Shown: positions 1 through 7,212, counted from the first letter of the stretch. The stretch: DNA of 19,966 bases from Deinococcus roseus (GCF_014646895.1 NZ_BMOD01000045.1:1-19966); one strand, 5' to 3'. Made by a program: numbers and translations. Notes: generated by a model not told the origin, from the sequence alone.

Positions 1-13
1 GTGTAAGATATTT

Positions 14-57
14 GTAACTGCTCAGCATGGGAACTCTCTTATATGCTGAGCAATTAC
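14..57. repeat. Imperfect inverted repeat overlapping the truncated tnpA start
   Basis: Arms GTAACTGCTCAGCAT (14-28) and ATGCTGAGCAATTAC (43-57) are reverse complements except for one position, separated by 14 bases. The right arm includes the first ATG of the shortened transposase frame. It lies in the stretch that does not match transposase. It may be a hairpin of the neighbouring element or a recombinase/regulator site. Confidence 0.6.
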
Positions 58-2814
58 CATTTTTTATGTGGGAGATACTTAAACCGGTACACCCGCAGGT
101 CCGCCACGGTGTACCAGCACCACCAGCGCATCCGGGAGCATTATGGGTACCAGGATTTTCACGACCCCAGGGTGCAAGCCCCGTTCCAGAAGTTCCTGAG
201 GTCCAGGTCTTATTTAACCGCAGAACCCCTGACCAGCCTGTTCGACCTGGCCACCGGCTGGCTGATCGGTGAGCGGGTGCAACTTCCGGCTGTCACAACA
301 ATGGTGAGACTCATTGCTTCTATCAAAGAAGAAGCCGATGAAAAGCTCTATCAGGACATTGTGCAGGACCTCGGGGAAGTCCAAATTCATCAGTTAAGGA
401 ACATCCTCCACGTCCAGGAAAGCACCCACAGCACCCCTTATGATGAACTGCGCCGGGCACCCACTCGGGATTCAGCGGGTGGCATGGTGATGGCCCTGAA
501 TCGGGTAAAAGGCATTCGGGAATCCGTGCCTTTTCCACTGACCCTGCCACCCGGCCTTCCCCTCAGACGTGTGAAAATGCTGGCCAATTACGGACTGAAT
601 TCCAAAAGCAAATACCTGCTCAGGATGCCCACGGTGCGGGGTACGGCGATTTTGCGACTCTCCCTGAACCAGCTGGAGAAAGAGGCCGTGGATGACTGTC
701 TGGAAATCTTCGATCAAATCATGGCCAAAGTGCTGGGGAAGTTGGAGCGCGAATATGTTCAGGACCGGCTGAAGAACCTGCCCAGCCTGGACCAAGCGTC
801 CCAGACCATGAAAAAGATCCTGGCTCTCTTGCTGGATGAGTCCATCACCAGCCTGGAGGATCTCAAGCTGGCGGCCTTCAAAATCGCTTCCAAAGAGCGC
901 CTGACAGAAGTTCTTGAAGCGGTCACGTTGCTGACCCAGACGCAGGAAGACCGCAAACTGGAGGACATCCAGCGTCGGTACAGTTATGTCCGGCACTTTT
1001 TACCCCTGATGATGACCACCATCCCTTTTCAGGCCACCAGCAGTGGAAAGAAAGTGCTGGAAGCGTGGCAGGCCCTGGGCAGACTGGAAGGCCGCAAAAA
1101 AGTGGACCTTAGAGAAGTGCCCACGGACCTGCTGGACCGCCAGTGGAAAAGCAAACTGAAAAACGAAGATGGGACGCTGAACCGTGCAGCCTACACCCTG
1201 GGGGTGTTGGAACACCTGTGGGAATCCCTCTCCAAACGAGAAATCTTCGTGGAAACCAGTGTGCGTTACACCGATCCAACGGCAAAACTCCTGTCTCCAG
1301 CAGACTGGGAGAAACAGCGCATCGAGGTGTGTCAGAGCCTAAATCTCAGCCCAGATGCAGACACCTTCATTTCGGGCATCAGTGAAGACCTGCACTTGCA
1401 CTATTTGTTTGTGGCGGGACGGGTGAAGAAAAACGCCAGCCTGGTCCTGCAGGACTCCGAGGACCAGAAGTCGGTGAGGCCCCACCTGGAGAAGCTGGAT
1501 GCTTTCATTGAACCAGATTCCCTGAAATGGCTCAGGGCTGAAGTCAAAAAACTGCTGCCAAAGGTGGACCTGCCAGAACTCCTCTTGGAGGTGCATTCCT
1601 GGACGGGTTTTCTGTCGATGTTTACGCACATCAGCGAAGGGAACAGCCGGGTAACCGACCTGCTCATCTCCATCTGTGCAGTTTTGACCTCCGAGGCCTG
1701 CAACATTGGGTTTGAGCCGGTCAGCCACCAGAGCCATCCAGCGTTAACCAAAGACCGCCTATCGTGGGTCAATCAGAATTATGTGCGTGTGGAGACCATT
1801 TCAGAGGCAAATGCCCGTCTGGTGAACTTCCAGAAGGACATCCCACTCGCCCAGGAATGGGGTGGGCTCGCTTCAGTGGATGGCCTGCGTTTTAAAGTGC
1901 CCGTGAGAAGCATCCATGCCAGAGCCAACCCCAAGTATTTTGGGCATGGCAGTGGGGTCACCTGGCTAAACTACGTCTCAGACTATGGAACTGGGTTTCA
2001 CGGGATCGTGATTCCAGGGACCATGCGGGACTCTTTGTTTGTGCTGGACGGGCTGTTAGAACAAAACACCGAACTACAACCCAAAAGGATCACCTCAGAT
2101 ACCCACGGATATTCGGACATCGTGTTTGGCCTGTACCGCCTCTTGGGGTACCAGTTTTCCCCGAGACTGGCAGACTTAACCGACCAGCGGTTCTGGCGGG
2201 TGGACCGGGAAGCAGACTATGGGGCTCTGAACAAGCTGGCCCGACACAAGGTCAACACCGAGCTCATTCGGGAACACTGGGATGAAATCTTGCGTGTGGT
2301 GGGCTCTCTGACCAGTCGCACAGTCAAGGCCTCTGAAATCCTCCGGGTGCTGCAGAGGAAAGGCAAGCCGAACAAACTGGGACGGGCCATTGGGGAAATT
2401 GGTCGGATGGCCAAATCCATTCACCTGCTGCAGTACCTGGACGATGAAAGCTACCGTCGGGAGATCCGGGAACAACTGAACCTGCATGAGTCCCGCCACG
2501 CCCTGGCCAGGGAGGTGTTCCATGGCAAGAGAGGCGAACTTCGCCAAGCCTACAAGGCTGGGCAAGAAGACCAGTTGGGTGCATTGGGGCTGGTGGTGAA
2601 TGCAATTTGCCTGTGGAACACCAAATACACCGGTGTGGCCTTAAAGCACCTGGAGGAACAGGGGGTCACGGTACTGAAGGAGGATGTGGAGCGGCTGTCC
2701 CCGTTCATGCGGGAGCACATCAATTTGCTGGGTCGGTACCACTTTGAGGTACCCGAGGTAGTGAAGCAGGGGTTGCTGAGGCCACTCATGATCGAGGAGG
2801 ATGATTTTGAATGA
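43..2814 (+). CDS. tnpA: Tn3-family transposase TnpA, N-terminally truncated
   Basis: DDE/D transposase that would cut and join Tn3-type transposon ends during replicative transposition. The 923 residues align in character with Tn1546/Tn4430-type TnpA (about 987-990 aa), but homology seems to begin near residue 16 (RYTRR), matching about residue 95 of full-length proteins. The N-terminal region that takes part in end binding is therefore absent. Catalytic candidates are D613 (SVDGLRF), D686 (SDTHGYSD) and E816 (LHESRH); the D-E spacing of 130 matches what I recall for Tn4430. The C-terminal signature REHINLLGRYHF is intact. The frame is closed upstream by TAA at 4-6, and no neighbouring frame supplies the missing N-terminus. 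There is no clear Shine-Dalgarno before ATG 43. The catalytic core looks undamaged, but the protein is probably inactive. Confidence 0.85.
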   Translation: MLSNYHFLCGRYLNRYTRRSATVYQHHQRIREHYGYQDFHDPRVQAPFQKFLRSRSYLTAEPLTSLFDLATGWLIGERVQLPAVTTMVRLIASIKEEADEKLYQDIVQDLGEVQIHQLRNILHVQESTHSTPYDELRRAPTRDSAGGMVMALNRVKGIRESVPFPLTLPPGLPLRRVKMLANYGLNSKSKYLLRMPTVRGTAILRLSLNQLEKEAVDDCLEIFDQIMAKVLGKLEREYVQDRLKNLPSLDQASQTMKKILALLLDESITSLEDLKLAAFKIASKERLTEVLEAVTLLTQTQEDRKLEDIQRRYSYVRHFLPLMMTTIPFQATSSGKKVLEAWQALGRLEGRKKVDLREVPTDLLDRQWKSKLKNEDGTLNRAAYTLGVLEHLWESLSKREIFVETSVRYTDPTAKLLSPADWEKQRIEVCQSLNLSPDADTFISGISEDLHLHYLFVAGRVKKNASLVLQDSEDQKSVRPHLEKLDAFIEPDSLKWLRAEVKKLLPKVDLPELLLEVHSWTGFLSMFTHISEGNSRVTDLLISICAVLTSEACNIGFEPVSHQSHPALTKDRLSWVNQNYVRVETISEANARLVNFQKDIPLAQEWGGLASVDGLRFKVPVRSIHARANPKYFGHGSGVTWLNYVSDYGTGFHGIVIPGTMRDSLFVLDGLLEQNTELQPKRITSDTHGYSDIVFGLYRLLGYQFSPRLADLTDQRFWRVDREADYGALNKLARHKVNTELIREHWDEILRVVGSLTSRTVKASEILRVLQRKGKPNKLGRAIGEIGRMAKSIHLLQYLDDESYRREIREQLNLHESRHALAREVFHGKRGELRQAYKAGQEDQLGALGLVVNAICLWNTKYTGVALKHLEEQGVTVLKEDVERLSPFMREHINLLGRYHFEVPEVVKQGLLRPLMIEEDDFE

Positions 2815-2847
2815 GAAATATACTGTTCTGGAAGAAGAATTTTGAGT

Positions 2848-2885
2848 CAGACCGTACTTTTCCGTTCGAAAGATCCAGCTACCCC
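2848..2885 (-). repeat. 38-bp Tn3-type terminal inverted repeat (IRR)
   Basis: Read inward on the minus strand it starts GGGGTAGC at 2885, contains CGGAAAAGTACGGT, and is 38 bases long. This follows the Tn3-family plan: a GGGGT tip, then an inner CGnAAAA...ACG block. The tip equals that of Tn1546 as I recall it. It begins 34 bp after the tnpA stop, the usual location. GTATC (2886-2890) directly outside could be the target-site duplication, but the partner copy is not visible. Confidence 0.75.
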
Positions 2886-2938
2886 GTATCCTGTAGACCT
2901 TTTGCTTTCAGCAGGTCTCAGACGCGATTCAGTGCTGC

Positions 2939-2965
2939 CATGTACCTTGACAAAAAAGGTACATG
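2939..2965. repeat. Perfect 10-bp stem-loop upstream of the broken small gene
   Basis: CATGTACCTT (2939-2948) and AAGGTACATG (2956-2965) form a perfect 10-bp stem with a 7-base loop, GACAAAA. It sits 28 bp before the ATG at 2994 and has no T-run after it, so an operator or an mRNA structure is more likely than a terminator. Confidence 0.55.
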
Positions 2966-2993
2966 TGGCGTGGACCCCAGGAGGTGAGAAAGC

Positions 2994-3617
2994 ATGCTGT
3001 TTTTGATTTCGCTGCTGATTGGGCTGACCCTGGGTGCCTCATTGGCGGTGTGGTGGTGCTGATCGCAAACCACATCAGCCCCGCCCGGAACCTTGCCGAC
3101 ACCGCAGAACCCGCCCTCATGGTATCCCAGCAGGCCCACTGGGTTTGACTTTGAGACCACCCGCCCACAGCACCGTTTCAGGAACCACACCTCTGTAAGG
3201 ATGCTGCTGGCGGTGGAAAGACAAGCAGAGTACGCTGGAACCATGCACCTGTCGCATCCTGAGCTGGCTGTGCTGGACGTGAAGGCTGCAACGGAGGAGT
3301 TGCTTTCTTACGTTGCACGGTTTGCTGATGTGGTCGTCTTGCATGCTCCTGGCCAGTCACCTCACATCCTGGGTGACCCAGTGGAGGTGTTTCACCGCCT
3401 GGCCCATAGGCAGCTTACCCCCACAGAAGCCGTGCAAGTGCCAGAAGACCTGGAGGGAAGGCTTCTGGTCTTGCTGCAACAGGTGGCAAAAGTGGGGTCC
3501 CATGTGATATTCAGGGTGACCCTCTCTCCAGCAGACCCCCAGGTGTGGGAGTGTCTGGTGCTCCGAGCCTACCAGCCCTGGGTGCAACGCGCCTTTCCGG
3601 GAGCCCTTGAACCCTGA
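2994..3617 (+). pseudogene. Hypothetical membrane-anchored protein interrupted by in-frame TGA
   Basis: A strong Shine-Dalgarno (AGGAGGTGA, 2979-2987) precedes ATG 2994. The first 22 codons encode a hydrophobic segment (MLFLISLLIGLTLGASLAVW) and then reach TGA at 3060-3062. The same frame continues open for another 185 codons to the TGA at 3615-3617. That second part starts with a Pro/Ser/Thr-rich stretch, then a globular-looking region (AELAVLDVKAATEELL-like helices, LVLRAYQPWVQRAF near the end). A signal or anchor plus linker plus domain is a normal layout for one protein, so I read this as one gene with a single nonsense change, perhaps from TGG (Trp). Alternatives are a genuine 22-aa membrane peptide followed by a TTG-started ORF at 3093, or stop readthrough. 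I recognise no family. Confidence 0.5.
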
Positions 3618-3823
3618 CATCAAGTGGGAGCAAGCGAGGGTTTCAGGAACGACAGACCATTCTTGGCCAGCAATGGGGCATGCACCACCTCGACCCATGC
3701 GTTAGAGGAGCTTGCTTCAGAAATTGCCAGTTTGATTCAAAGCAACTGAAGAACCCAACTTGCTTTTCGCAGCGACTGTAAGAGGCAAATCATCAGGTGA
3801 AGCAATTTTTGATCGAAGCTATT

Positions 3824-3960
3824 TGTCTCAAATTCGGCCATTTTTGACACTGTTGTTCCCTCAGGAACATTGGTCCTGCTGGGACAGCCAAAAACCGTCT
3901 CACAATGCCGTCTCTGAATTATAATTTCGAAATCCTCGACAAAGTTGAGTTTTGAGACTA
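3824..3960 (+). promoter_or_regulatory. Candidate resolvase-binding (res-like) region
   Basis: Directly upstream of the resolvase gene are several copies of a GTCTC half-site: 3825-3829 (+), 3897-3901 (+), 3910-3914 (+) and 3954-3958 (minus strand, within TTTTGAGAC). The clearest dyad is TGTCTCAAA (3824-3832) with TTTTTGACA (3841-3849), a 26-bp site close to the ~28-bp crossover sites of Tn3-type res. AT-rich spacer sequence (AATTATAATTTCGAAA, 3917-3932) fits a res II-like segment. Subsite borders are my estimate. Confidence 0.4.
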
Positions 3961-3970
3961 AAGTGATCTC

Positions 3971-4549
3971 ATGAAGAAGAACGTCCTTGTGGGATACGCC
4001 CGGGTGTCCACTGACAAGCAAAACCTGGATCTGCAGATGGATGCACTGACCGAAGAAGGTTGCTTTCGGATCTTCAAGGACGTGATGTCTGGCTCCAAGG
4101 CAGACCGTCCAGGATTTGCCGAGGCCCTGAACTACCTGCGGGAGGGAGACACCCTGGTGGTATGGAAATTGGACCGCCTGGGTCGGAGCCTGAAAAACCT
4201 GATTGAGACGGTACACCTGCTGCAATCCAGGGGAATTCACCTGTTGATCCTCAAGGAACGAATTGACACCTCGACAGCGAATGGGAAGTTGTTCCTGCAC
4301 ATTTTTGGTGCCCTGGCCGAGTTCGAGAGGGACATCATTCGAGAGCGCACCAAGGCTGGTCTGGAAGCAGCCAGAACCAGGAACCGGGTGGGTGGGCGAC
4401 CACCGAAGCTGAAGAAAAACCAGGAGGAGATCCTGTTGCGGCTGCATGATGACCCGGCGAACAGGCCCAGAGCGATCTGGGAAGGGCTGGGGATTTCTCG
4501 GGCAACCTATTACCGCACCTTGAAGAAAAACGCCAAGAAAAATGAGTAA
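3971..4549 (+). CDS. Serine site-specific recombinase (resolvase/invertase family)
   Basis: A small serine recombinase of 192 aa, the normal length for Tn3-type resolvases or Hin/Gin-type invertases; it would resolve cointegrates or invert DNA through a covalent serine-DNA intermediate. The catalytic domain spans about residues 4-140: YARVS with nucleophile S13, SGSKADRPGF, LVVWKLDRLGRSLKNLI, and FGALAEFERDIIRERT in the dimer/E helix. A C-terminal helix-turn-helix follows at about 145-190 (GRPPK, then ISRATYYRTL). ATG 3971 is the only reasonable start; its Shine-Dalgarno is weak (AAAGTGA). It reads away from the Tn3 repeat at 2885, so it lies outside that element as bounded here. It could belong to a second, decayed transposon. 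The next intact homology begins within 30 bp of its stop (histidine kinase fragment), which marks an insertion or deletion junction. Confidence 0.88.
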   Translation: MKKNVLVGYARVSTDKQNLDLQMDALTEEGCFRIFKDVMSGSKADRPGFAEALNYLREGDTLVVWKLDRLGRSLKNLIETVHLLQSRGIHLLILKERIDTSTANGKLFLHIFGALAEFERDIIRERTKAGLEAARTRNRVGGRPPKLKKNQEEILLRLHDDPANRPRAIWEGLGISRATYYRTLKKNAKKNE

Positions 4550-4574
4550 ATCCTAAGAGCCTTTAATCTTGGCA

Positions 4575-4715
4575 TTCACCCGGCTGGGCCTGTCGATTGC
4601 CCGCTGGATTGTGGAGAAACACGGCGGCAAAGTGTCCCTCACCAGCGTGCTGGGTGGGGGAACCACGGTGACGGTGGAGCTTCCCGTGTTCACCCTGGAA
4701 GAACAGGACGCCTGA
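4575..4715 (+). pseudogene. 3' fragment of a sensor histidine kinase
   Basis: This frame encodes only the last ~45 residues of a two-component histidine kinase: the G2-box region of the HATPase_c domain (TRLGLSIARWIVEKHGGKV) and the closing beta strands (GGGTTVTVELPV), ending at TGA 4713-4715. The frame is closed upstream by TAA at 4554-4556. No dimerisation domain, phospho-acceptor histidine or N box is present in the window. The kinase was truncated where the resolvase-bearing segment joins it, between about 4550 and 4578. Family assignment is firm; loss of function follows from the missing domains. Confidence 0.8.
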
Positions 4716-4853
4716 GGGGGAGGGCTGAAGTGCATGCCTGACATGCTTTGACTCGATCTGCCCGAGAATAGGGTCACACCTGACGTGCCAGTGCCTTCCT
4801 GCAGGCTCTGTTCCCGGACCAGGGTGCAACACCGTGTCCAGCACCAGGATGTC

Positions 4854-5456
4854 TCAGTTCTGGGGGGTCGCCTCTTGTGGGTGGTACCCGTGTTCGATGA
4901 GGCTGCGCAGTCCCATGACGGCCAGGGGATCGGTGGAGCCATTTCCCCGAATCCAGGCGATGGCTGCCGTGGCCAGGAACAGATCACGGCCCTGCACTTC
5001 CTGACGCACCTGACCCGCATGCTGCGCAGATTGCAGGAAAGTGCTGGTGGTCTCCATGAGCTGTTCGCAGGGGTGGGTCAGGGGGTGGTTCTGTTCACAC
5101 AGGCGGGCCGCGGCCACCAGGGGTTCGGGAAGGCCATGAAACACACTCAGGTAGTCTTCCAGGGCCAGCAGCCACTCACGCAGGGCTTCAAGTGGGTTGG
5201 TGAGGCCCAGAAGGTGTTGCTGACGGCCCTGCAACTCTGCGGAGTGGAACTGCAGCACTTCGGCCAGCAGGGCTTCACGGCTGGGGAAATGCCGGTAGAA
5301 GGTGGCGGGTCCCACCCCGGCGTCTCTGGCAATGGCTTCCAGTGAGGTGTTCACCCCGTGCTGCTGGAAGTGACGTCTGGCCGTTTCCAGCAGGAGGTTG
5401 CGGTTGCGGATCACATCTTTGCGGGGTCGGCGTTGAGGGATGGGGGCTTCTGGCAT
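4854..5456 (-). CDS. TetR-family transcriptional repressor (SbtR-like C-terminal domain)
   Basis: A 200-aa DNA-binding repressor, typical TetR length, with the gene divergent from the MFS pump it probably controls. The N-terminal helix-turn-helix covers about residues 18-62 (TSLEAIARDAGVGPATFYRH, then FPSREALLAEVL). The all-helical C-terminal ligand/dimer domain (NPLEALREWLLALEDYL; WIRGNGSTDPLAVMGLRSLI) resembles the SbtR-type regulators of Thermus and actinobacteria. ATG 5456 was chosen over longer frames because AGGAGG lies 4-9 bases upstream and residue 1 then sits at the usual distance from the HTH. Its promoter probably overlaps the pump promoter, with minus-strand -35 TTGCCT (5523-5528), a 17-bp spacer and -10 TAGACT (5500-5505), so operator binding should repress both genes. 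The ligand is unknown, probably a hydrophobic drug or dye given the partner. Confidence 0.9.
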   Translation of the reverse strand: MPEAPIPQRRPRKDVIRNRNLLLETARRHFQQHGVNTSLEAIARDAGVGPATFYRHFPSREALLAEVLQFHSAELQGRQQHLLGLTNPLEALREWLLALEDYLSVFHGLPEPLVAAARLCEQNHPLTHPCEQLMETTSTFLQSAQHAGQVRQEVQGRDLFLATAAIAWIRGNGSTDPLAVMGLRSLIEHGYHPQEATPQN

Positions 5457-5487
5457 ACTCCTCCTTGAGCAATTGGAATCGCTGTCC

Positions 5488-5517
5488 TTGACAATACGGA
5501 GTCTACCTCCATATTGT
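5488..5517 (+). promoter_or_regulatory. MFS promoter with overlapping operator O1
   Basis: -35 TTGACA (5488-5493), an 18-bp spacer and -10 TATTGT (5512-5517). Inside it lies a dyad, CAATACGGAG (5492-5501) and CTCCATATTG (5507-5516), around a 5-bp centre (TCTAC); 9 of 10 positions pair and the flanking A/T extends the arms to 11. The dyad covers the pump -10 and part of its -35, and also the presumed tetR -10 (5500-5505, minus strand). This is the expected position for TetR-type autoregulation and repression of the pump. Confidence 0.7.
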
Positions 5518-5526
5518 GAGAAAGGC

Positions 5527-5547
5527 AAACGGATGCAGCATCCGTTT
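5527..5547. promoter_or_regulatory. Second operator-like palindrome O2
   Basis: Perfect 21-bp palindrome: AAACGGATGC (5527-5536), A, GCATCCGTTT (5538-5547). Viewed as half-sites it has the same plan as O1, ACGGA-N-5 bp-N-TCCGT, and its centre lies 33 bp from that of O1, about three helical turns. It falls in the pump 5' untranslated region and touches the predicted tetR -35. It could also fold as an 8-bp RNA hairpin with a 5-base loop. Confidence 0.55.
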
Positions 5548-5573
5548 TGATTCCACTTTCTGGAGGCCCATTC

Positions 5574-5645
5574 ATGAATGCACTGCATCACATCCCACCG
5601 ATCCTGCACCCCCCAACGAACACAATGCACGGTCCCACCCGATGA
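5574..5645 (+). CDS. Leader peptide translationally coupled to the MFS gene
   Basis: A 23-residue ORF starts at ATG 5574 with a good Shine-Dalgarno (GGAGG, 5562-5566). It encodes a His/Pro-rich peptide with two di-proline pairs (HHIPPILHPPTN) and ends in TGA at 5643-5645. That stop overlaps the pump ATG (5642-5644) as ATGA. The pump itself has no recognisable Shine-Dalgarno in the preceding 20 bases, so ribosomes terminating on the leader would be its main source of initiation. Length and position are typical of regulatory leaders; conservation is untested. It is too short for domain evidence. Confidence 0.5.
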   Translation: MNALHHIPPILHPPTNTMHGPTR

Positions 5646-7111
5646 GCGCTGCACCCCAGACCCTGACCGGGCAAGACCGGCGCAACCAGGGGGTGATCCT
5701 GGTGCTCCTGATCGCCACCTTTGTGGTGGTGCTCAACGAGACCATCATGAACGTGGCCCTGCCCACCCTGATCAGCGAATTCAAGGTCAGCGCCAGTGTG
5801 GCCCAGTGGCTGGCCACCGGCTTCATGCTGACCATGGCCGTGGTCATCCCCATCACCGGGTTTGTGATCCAGCGCCTCACCTCCCGCAGCGTGTATTTCA
5901 TTGCCATGGGCACCTTCAGCCTGGGCACCCTGCTGGCCGGCCTTGCCCCCAGTTTTGAAGTGCTGCTGCTGGCCCGGGTGGTGCAGGCCATCGGCACCGC
6001 CCTGATGATTCCACTGCTCTTCACCACCATCCTCACCGTGGTTCCTGCCGAGCGCCGTGGGGCCACCATGGGCTTCATCAGCATCGTGATCTCGGTGGCC
6101 CCCGCACTGGGACCCACCATCAGCGGACTGATTTTGCAAGCCATGTCCTGGCGGTACATGTTCATCTTCGTGCTGCCCTTCGCCGTTGCCGCCCTGCTCT
6201 ACGGCATCAGGACCCTGGTGAATGTGGGAGAGACCCGCCACCAGACCCTGGACCTCATTTCCCTTCCCCTTTCTGCGGTGGGTTTTGGTGGACTGGTGTA
6301 CGCCCTCAGCCGCCTGGGGGAGTCCCCTGCGGGCTTCAGTGACCCCTGGGTCTCGGTACCCCTGCTGCTCAGTGGGGTCAGCCTGGTGCTGTTCGTGGTG
6401 CGGCAACGCACCCTGGAACGCCAGGACCGCCCCCTGCTGGACTTGCGTGCCCTGCAATACCCGATTTACACCCTGGGGCTGCTGCTGATGGTGATGCTGT
6501 CCATTGCCTTTTTTGGCGGAGCCATCCTGCTGCCGATCTACGTGCAGGAGGTCCGTGGGCTGAGCACCCTGCAAACCGGCCTGCTGGTCCTGCCCGGAGG
6601 GGTCCTGATGGGCGTGCTTGCCCCCGCCATTGGCCGCCTGTACGACCGCATCGGTCCAGCCTGGCTGGCCACCCCCGGAGCCGTGCTGCTGGCCTTTTCC
6701 CTGTGGTGCTTCAGCCGCATCACCCCCGAGGTCAGCGTGCCTGTCCTGCTGGGGCTGCACATCCTGATGAGCATCGGGCTGGCGTTTCTGTTCACCCCGG
6801 TGTTCACCGCTGGAATGAGCCCGCTGCCCGCAAGGCTGTATGCCCACGGCAGCGCCATCCTCAACACCCTGCAACAGGTGGCGGGAGCAGCAGGCACGGC
6901 GCTGCTCATCACCATCATGAGCAGTGAAACCCACCGGGTCCTGACCAGCGGGACGGTCCTGCACCTGGCGCAGGCCGCAGGGGTGCGGCAGGCCTTTGCT
7001 GCTGCGACAACCATTGCACTGGTGGTTTTGTTGCTCTCCCCTTTCATGCGTCGCGCCCCGGCAGTCAAAGAGGCAGAACACGGCCAGGCACCTGTTCCCA
7101 GCGGGGATTGA
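5642..7111 (+). CDS. MFS multidrug efflux transporter, DHA2 (14-TM, EmrB/QacA-type)
   Basis: An inner-membrane proton-driven drug exporter of 489 aa. The family usually has 14 transmembrane helices, and the length and near-continuous hydrophobic segments from residue 18 (GVILVLLIATFVVVL) to about 470 fit. The TM1 signature LNETIMNVALPTL matches the DHA2 motif; RLTSRSVYF fits the loop 2-3 region; APALGPTISGLIL is the antiporter motif C in TM5. ATG 5642 is preferred over the upstream GTG at 5516, which lies inside the promoter and would add 42 residues of unlikely composition. The start depends on the leader peptide at 5574-5645. The gene is divergent from the TetR regulator, with two operator dyads in the gap. 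Substrate cannot be read from sequence; LmrB- or MdeA-like proteins are comparable. No damage seen. Confidence 0.92.
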   Translation: MSAAPQTLTGQDRRNQGVILVLLIATFVVVLNETIMNVALPTLISEFKVSASVAQWLATGFMLTMAVVIPITGFVIQRLTSRSVYFIAMGTFSLGTLLAGLAPSFEVLLLARVVQAIGTALMIPLLFTTILTVVPAERRGATMGFISIVISVAPALGPTISGLILQAMSWRYMFIFVLPFAVAALLYGIRTLVNVGETRHQTLDLISLPLSAVGFGGLVYALSRLGESPAGFSDPWVSVPLLLSGVSLVLFVVRQRTLERQDRPLLDLRALQYPIYTLGLLLMVMLSIAFFGGAILLPIYVQEVRGLSTLQTGLLVLPGGVLMGVLAPAIGRLYDRIGPAWLATPGAVLLAFSLWCFSRITPEVSVPVLLGLHILMSIGLAFLFTPVFTAGMSPLPARLYAHGSAILNTLQQVAGAAGTALLITIMSSETHRVLTSGTVLHLAQAAGVRQAFAAATTIALVVLLLSPFMRRAPAVKEAEHGQAPVPSGD

Positions 7112-7142
7112 CAGCTGCAAAACAATGGATTCCACACCCACT

Positions 7143-7166
7143 GCCATCCCTGAACCCGGGGATGGC
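7143..7166. terminator. Hairpin downstream of the MFS gene
   Basis: GCCATCCC (7143-7150) and GGGATGGC (7159-7166) make a perfect 8-bp GC-rich stem with an 8-base loop, 31 bp after the pump stop. No U-tract follows, so it could be a terminator of low intrinsic strength or an mRNA-stabilising structure. Confidence 0.4.
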
Positions 7167-7212
7167 CGCATTCTGTTGCAAGGAAAAGTGCAAGGCTCTT
7201 GCGCGATTTTGG

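Larger units (their letters stand above)
1..2885 (+). mobile_element. Right-hand part of a Tn3-family transposon (left end missing)
   Basis: The segment contains a Tn3-type transposase reading toward a 38-bp terminal inverted repeat at 2848-2885. In this family tnpA normally runs up to one terminal repeat, so 2885 should be the outer boundary, and GTATC at 2886-2890 would be one copy of a 5-bp target duplication. The other end is not in the window. The first ~75 bases do not look like transposase coding sequence in any frame, so the element appears interrupted or deleted inside the 5' part of tnpA. No second repeat beginning GGGGTAGC was seen elsewhere in the window. Confidence 0.7.

Noticed and set aside
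3737..4447. A 236-codon minus-strand frame across the resolvase and its upstream region
   Set aside because: It is antisense to a clear serine recombinase and to res-like repeats, with no recognisable domain.
3971..4549. DNA invertase controlling a phase-variable switch
   Set aside because: No pair of inverted crossover sites flanking a gene or promoter was found; the half-sites cluster upstream as in res.
4785..5345. A 186-codon plus-strand frame opposite the TetR gene
   Set aside because: The minus strand has the HTH, ribosome site and promoter; this frame has no such support.
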